Below are positions 40,801 through 41,082 of a DNA stretch of 41,082 nt, piece after piece. Both the position numbers and the translations under genes were made by a program. The notes below the pieces were generated by a model, which saw only the letters and a program-made list of their open reading frames with translations, had not been told where the DNA came from and made no database searches. The stretch covers positions 1 through 41,082 of the IMG/VR virus record IMGVR_UViG_3300021964_000164. One strand, 5' to 3'. Positions within the stretch are counted from its first letter, which is position 1. Each line of letters opens with the position of its first letter. Origin of the DNA: a virus.

Positions 40801-41082
40801 ATACTGCTCCTACATCTAGTGTATTTAGTGTTGGTAGTGATAATGATTTAAGTGCTTTAGGTGGAACATATATAGCCTACTGTTTCCACTCTGTAGATGG
40901 CTACTCTAAGGTCGGTTCATATACTGGAAATAATAATGCTGATGGTGTATTTATTTGGACAGGATTCAGACCAGCTTGGGTGATGGTGAAGAGAACTGAT
41001 AATGCTGAGAATTGGGTACTTTATGATAATCTTAGAGCAGGATACAACGCAGATAATGATTATGTATTACCTAATAGTTCTG
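37833..41082 (+). CDS. Giant tail-fibre protein, 3' end cut by window
   Basis: ATG 37833 opens a frame that stays open to the window edge (more than 1080 codons). Residues about 40-200 form a concanavalin A/LamG-like lectin region (RKTWTYSTWFKRGN ... GYLAEVNFIDGQQLTPADFG). A central SPRY-like block begins WYWEVYYKSRTATGD and ends YTPPTGFLALCTKN. On both sides lies a long repeated module with VSYTGN...ATVGHGLSSAPEM and IAYCFHSV.GYSK.GSYTG (first copy about 38530-39340, second from about 40260). This is a receptor-binding fibre; LamG-type domains usually bind glycans. Confidence 0.9.
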   Translation, partial: MAIGSPQWMYSSGSYELEQSLRYEDGKSPSLEWTPSSNGNRKTWTYSTWFKRGNVNSSATRGMLLSAYENSSNYTYIGFDDGGGGYDRIRVYSLESSIPKIDFESTAQFRDVSGWYHLVVSVDTTQGTSSNRVKIYVNGEQITDWATSTEPSQNYDTVVSKTIRHNIGSYVQSSSFYDGYLAEVNFIDGQQLTPADFGETGTYGEWKPIEYSGTYGTNGFYLPFKQDYTVEGMSTVTYKGNGGTQYIGGTGFQPDLVWIKQRSNADSNVVFDAVRGVHKRLVTDSTPAEADWTSVDKGLDVFSSDGFTVKDDSVGNYSVNRNGGTFVAWNWDMGGSNATNTNGTITSTVRANPTYGQSIVSYTGNATAGATVGHGLSSAPEMIIHKNRSAVDDWSTWHTELGTGKKLFLNGSNASSNTSNYPTLPTSSLFYVGAGVEVNGSGNNMIAYCFHSVTGYSKIGSYTGSGSGGSPTITIGFKPAFFLVKNASAVDNWRLYDNTRTTNLGETILYPNLSVAEDSSSDSANWHYTVTDTTITPKGNNNNASGNTFIYMAFADTREYAYWLDQSGNNNDWTSNNLTESDISVDSPTNNFATLNPLEEDSTTTTFSEGNLQATIPVSASTGEAYSTIAQSSGKWYWEVYYKSRTATGDFLQLGLQTTDESKLYHIRGSDGERWDNGSPSAGTSTRYTTGDVISVAVDLDNGKWYIATNNTWQDAGNGTGNPTSGTGQVHSSLSGEFEFFAGNASGSGNHIFVANFGQDSSFAGNKTAQGNQDSNGIGDFYYTPPTGFLALCTKNLPDVDVVPSEHFNTVLYSGTGSNQDITGVGFSPAFVWAKDRTLAASHMLTDKVRGIYKTMNSNSTESESSLVTALRSFNSDGFSVGSNANINDNGSNYVAWNWKANGSGSSNTNGSITSTVSANTDAGFSVVSYTGGGAAATIGHGLSSAPEMVVVKRRESGGWIVGHESAGWGYRMNFESTAAKALASWAWNDTAPTSSVFSVGSDNDLSALGGTYIAYCFHSVDGYSKVGSYTGNNNADGVFIWTGFRPAWVMVKRTDNAENWVLYDNLRAGYNADNDYVLPNSS

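Noticed and set aside
1-41082. CRISPR array, tRNA genes, integrase, insertion sequences
   Set aside because: No regularly spaced repeats, cloverleaf-like segments, tyrosine/serine recombinase motifs or transposase motifs were seen by eye; a dedicated tRNA scan was not possible.

Overview
The window reads as most of one genome of a lytic, short-tailed (podovirus-type) marine phage with low G+C. Packaging, portal, capsid, adaptor, internal-virion and fibre genes sit beside a T7-like replication set (family A DNA polymerase, primase-helicase, ssDNA-binding protein), several nucleases and a B12-dependent ribonucleotide reductase. I see no integrase, repressor, tRNA, CRISPR array or phage RNA polymerase. 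Transcription therefore probably relies on host sigma70-type RNA polymerase, and good sigma70-like promoters are visible. The gene set and size recall the cobavirus/SIO1-like marine podoviruses (Zobellviridae); that is an inference from gene content, not from a search.

Layout. (1) 1-16147, rightward: a 5'-truncated small gene, a secreted acidic protein, a membrane/coiled-coil protein, three tiny very basic proteins, a probable lysis pair, a fibre-base protein, tail/stabilisation proteins, a GNAT-like protein, and a run of large probable internal-virion (DNA-ejection) proteins ending in an HEYGH metallopeptidase-like protein. (2) 16137-28276, leftward: RusA-like and PD-(D/E)XK-like nucleases, a small membrane protein, class II RNR, a Cas4/RecB-like nuclease, a DUF3310 protein, another nuclease, polymerase, primase-helicase and SSB. 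Upstream of a terminator at about 25340 lies a string of small early genes. (3) 28277-28993: a divergent control region. (4) 28994-41082, rightward: terminase, portal, scaffold, SU10-type capsid, adaptor, structural proteins and a giant fibre that runs off the right edge. Modules (4) and (1) look like one late operon, so the window edges probably cut a circular or permuted map.

Regulation is the most unusual part. The control region has a leftward promoter followed by an rRNA-leader-type boxA, five imperfect repeats resembling Fur boxes, and two near-identical extended -10 promoters pointing at the terminase genes; the second would give an almost leaderless terS mRNA. The leftward operons carry at least seven intergenic hairpins. 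All of their non-Watson-Crick pairs are G-U in the leftward RNA, which argues that they act as RNA structures in those transcripts. Several share a layout of hairpin, then a TTAACTA-like stretch, then AAGGAGA.
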